From the NCBI GenBank assembly GCA_000697055.1, contig JNDT01001995.1, forward strand, positions 33,439-97,438: a DNA stretch of 64,000 bases, read 5' to 3'. Source of the DNA: Saksenaea vasiformis B4078. Its lineage: Eukaryota > Mucoromycota > Mucoromycetes > Mucorales > Saksenaeaceae. The position numbers were made by a program, and so were the translations under genes. The notes beneath the pieces were generated by a model, which was given only the letters and a program-made list of their open reading frames with translations, had not been told where the DNA came from and made no database searches. This document shows positions 61,760 to 64,000 of the stretch, one piece after another (position 1 is the stretch's first letter; each line of letters starts with the position of its first letter).

Positions 61760-63195
61760 TTAGGCTTGGGGACAGTCGCGAGACTAATCATAACAGTTGA
61801 GTCAGTTCCACTTTTTGTTCACAAATGAAAACTTACAATGTGACCAGATTCCTGGCACTTGTAGCAAACCTTGGCCTGAGCAGGTCGGTCGCAGTCTCTG
61901 CTGATATGACCGAAACCCTATAAAAAAAAATAAGCATCCTTGCATGCTCTTCTTCCCTTTTTTAATTTTTCACTACTTACACCGCAGTTGTAGCACTTTT
62001 GACCGGACTGACCAGAAGGACAGCTATTAAAAAAAAAAAAGAACCCCCAACTCTTGTTAATCTCTTTTTTTCTTTCTTCTTTCATATAGATCCTTCAAAC
62101 TTACTCGCGGCTCATGTGACCAATACCACCACAGTTGTAGCAGGACTTTCCACTGTTGCTATAACCACCACCACCGTAGGAAGCCTCGGGGCAGTTGCGG
62201 GAGATATGGCCAGACTTGCCACACTAAAAATCCAGAAAAAAAGAAAAAAAGGTTCAACATAAAACATGGAATTGTGTTTCTTTTCTTACGTTGTAGCAAG
62301 AAGGACCAGAGTTATCAGCCTCAGGACAATCGCGGGACTTGTAGATTTTTTTTTTTTACAGTTGGTACATTTCCAAAAAAAAAAAGACACCATTATCACT
62401 TACCAAGTGACCGGTCTGGTTGCACTTGTAGCAAGCCTTTTCAGCGCGAGGTTCAGTACTACAGGGAACAATTGGTTCGCTTATTTCTTTCTTTCTTTTT
62501 TTATTGTTACTCTTCTTTCTTACCAGTCCTTGCTCAAGTGGCCTTCCTGGTTGCAGTTATAGCTAAACAAAATAAAATTTATGGTTGAGAATCCGACGAC
62601 CTGTTGCATTAAAAAAGCGTCATCGCTTTTCTTCTGTTCTTACCAGACCGAGTCAGACTTGGTGCAATCCTTAGCCTGGTGGCCGACTGTTGTTTTTTTA
62701 CAAAGATGTCAAACGTCAAAAAAAGAAAGGCCAAAATAGTCGCATTTCAAACAAAAAGAAAAAAGAAAGAGAGAAAAAAAAATAAGCATCGTGTACCAAC
62801 CAAACCATCATCACTCCTTTTCTTTCTCTTTATTGACAGCAAAGACAAGCGATTCAACTAGGTAAGTAACAAAAAAAAATTTTTTTTTGTTACTACCGCC
62901 AGAGCTGATCAAAAAGCAGGTTCGGACGCGTGCCAATCCGTGGAAGAAAAGGAAGGATTTTTTGCTTGATCGTTCGGTTCATCTGATGCTAGATGCCAAA
63001 GAAAACATGGCAATCCCAGAAAAAAAAAGCCTTCCTTCACATGCGCACACACTCTCTCTTTTTTACACATGCACACACATGCACACACATAACACACACA
63101 CACACACACACACGCATAGAAAGGGATATAAAAAGGAAGATCTACTTGCATTCACCGCACTTGTAGCAGCCACGACTGTTGGAACGGAAAGACAT
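61760..63195 (-). CDS. GIS2: CNBP/Gis2-like CCHC zinc-knuckle protein
   Basis: Nine exons (63195-63150, 62686-62644, 62562-62524, 62458-62404, 62337-62290, 62223-62105, 62023-61981, 61917-61837, 61783-61760) give 165 residues. Seven CCHC knuckles fill the protein: CYKCGEFGHQAKDC, CYNCNQEGHLSKDC, CYKCNQTGHLSRDC, CYNCGKSGHISRNC, CYNCGGIGHMSRDC, CYNCGGFGHISRDC and CYKCQESGHISRDC. This is the number and spacing of CNBP, Gis2 and Byr3, RNA/ssDNA-binding proteins involved in translation control. Every knuckle but one is cut by an intron. The first intron is 463 nt, far longer than others here, contains a (CA/TG)n tract and uses a GC donor. The stop (61762-61760) is 128 nt from the convergent PRP38 stop. 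Confidence 0.94.
63091..63115. repeat. (CA)n microsatellite within the first GIS2 intron
   Basis: An almost uninterrupted CA dinucleotide run, next to shorter ACACATGC-type repeats (about 63065-63090). Confidence 0.85.
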
Positions 63196-63461
63196 GACGT
63201 TTGGCAGAGTAAGAAAAGAGGCTGAAAAAATAACACCGATGAACCTCGATTTTAAAGAAAAAATTTTTGTCCAACAATTTTTTTACGGACACCACATCCC
63301 CAAAAATAGTAATTGCAACGTCACTAAATCACCATGTTTTGGTACACTTCGACGCTCTTCACCCATCATGTGGCTAAGACTGTTCTTCGATATGTCGTGC
63401 ACGTATGTTAATGGGGGGCTTTTTTTTTTTTAAGAGTAGTAATAATACGTTTTTTAAATTG

Positions 63462-63957
63462 TTAGTTGTCTTCTTCAAATTTCCCTTCCCGCATAGCTTT
63501 GGCAACAGGATTTTCTACATCTACAACGCCTGTCTTTTTCAATCGTTCAAAAAGAACAAATAGTCTTTCTGCTTCCCGTTCCTTTTCTTCATCCGTCATA
63601 TCCGCTAAACTAGGTCCTTCTTGTTGCTCTGCTGAAACATATTGCCCGGTAATTGGATTAATTTCACCACCGTCTTCATGTCCTTCCTGAGGAGGATTCA
63701 AAACAATCCCACGATTCACAAGGAATCCCGCCGCATTACCATAACCAACTTTTTGTGTAAATTTCGTTGCTATAAAGAAATTTTAGCTCTCACTCCCTTT
63801 GGTTCCCCCCCCGCACCAAACTTTACCATCCTCATCGCAGAGCACATACAACACCTCACATGCCGCATCGCGGGTCTGTGGTAACATGGTGGATGTCATT
63901 AGACGGATCATACGTGCCGGTAAACTTGATCCCTTATTGACAGGCTTTGAACGATCC
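63462..63957 (-). CDS. RIC8: RIC8/synembryn, 3' end (5' partial)
   Basis: The last two exons are 63957-63827 and 63769-63462; earlier exons lie beyond the right edge. The text reads DRSKPVNKGSSLPARMIRLM, then AACEVLYVLCDED, and across the intron ATKFTQKVGYGNAAGFLVNR, the GYGNAAG block of Ric8 armadillo proteins. NPITGQY and a helical acidic end (EEKEREAERLFVLFERLKK) follow. Ric8 chaperones nascent G-alpha subunits and acts as a non-receptor exchange factor. The intron upstream of the visible part holds a poly-A (plus strand) run from about 63963 to 63992. Confidence 0.88.
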
Positions 63958-63961
63958 CTAC

Positions 63962-64000
<39 letters not shown>

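Noticed and set aside
62266..62588. Two overlapping plus-strand ORFs (98 and 104 codons)
   Set aside because: They are antisense to the GIS2 exons and their introns.
63963..63992. Poly-A run at the right edge as a possible retroposed poly-A tail
   Set aside because: On the minus strand it is the pyrimidine tract of a RIC8 intron next to a proper acceptor; no retroposed sequence adjoins it.

Overview
The window is nuclear DNA of a filamentous fungus, most likely an early-diverging one (Mucoromycota). Genes are split by many short GT-AG introns (about 39-75 nt, with CTAAC/CTAAT-like branch sites). Families that budding yeast lacks are present: PRP4 kinase, RIC8, WBP4, a TMEM41A-like protein and a GATA+PHD protein. 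There are no operons, no Shine-Dalgarno sites, no rRNA, no CRISPR array, and I recognised no tRNA. The order and lineage are inferred from gene content, not from a search.

Layout. 1-9404 (+) is the 3' part of a giant repeat protein: beta-trefoil-like N-terminus, helical modules, four 870-bp tandem repeats plus one of 636 bp, and a C-terminal HAD domain. 10.5-17.4 kb holds AIM41 (YqeY), ERV41, a Nim1/Gin4-like kinase and a ZIP metal transporter. 18.9-28.1 kb holds a WBP4-like splicing protein, YOP1, a PTS1-bearing alpha/beta hydrolase and NOT4, all on the minus strand. 29.2-32.2 kb is PRP4 kinase. 33.9-38.0 kb is NPC1. 39.2-47.7 kb holds a GATA+PHD protein, a DUF3020-type protein, a TMEM41A-like VTT protein and ZNHIT2. 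47.7-52.8 kb is gene-poor, with a diverged repeat pair, a 15-bp perfect hairpin and a broken ORF. 52.8-64 kb holds WEE1, a Cys-rich orphan, a hotdog thioesterase-like protein, an FBXO9-like F-box protein, PRP38, a CNBP/GIS2 zinc-knuckle protein and the 3' end of RIC8.

How the genes relate. Most are conserved housekeeping genes with no shared pathway order. Several touch pre-mRNA splicing or its machinery (WBP4-like, PRP4, PRP38, ZNHIT2), and two belong to one known mitotic-entry circuit (Nim1-like kinase and WEE1). Membrane traffic and lipid genes are ERV41, YOP1, NPC1 and TMEM41A.

Most notable signal. Each complete 870-bp repeat of the giant gene carries a 51-nt, in-frame, phase-0 segment with a full intron signature. 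It is therefore a candidate exitron or intron multiplied with the protein repeat. Exon boundaries were assembled by hand from splice signals and frame continuity; where a model is uncertain this is said.
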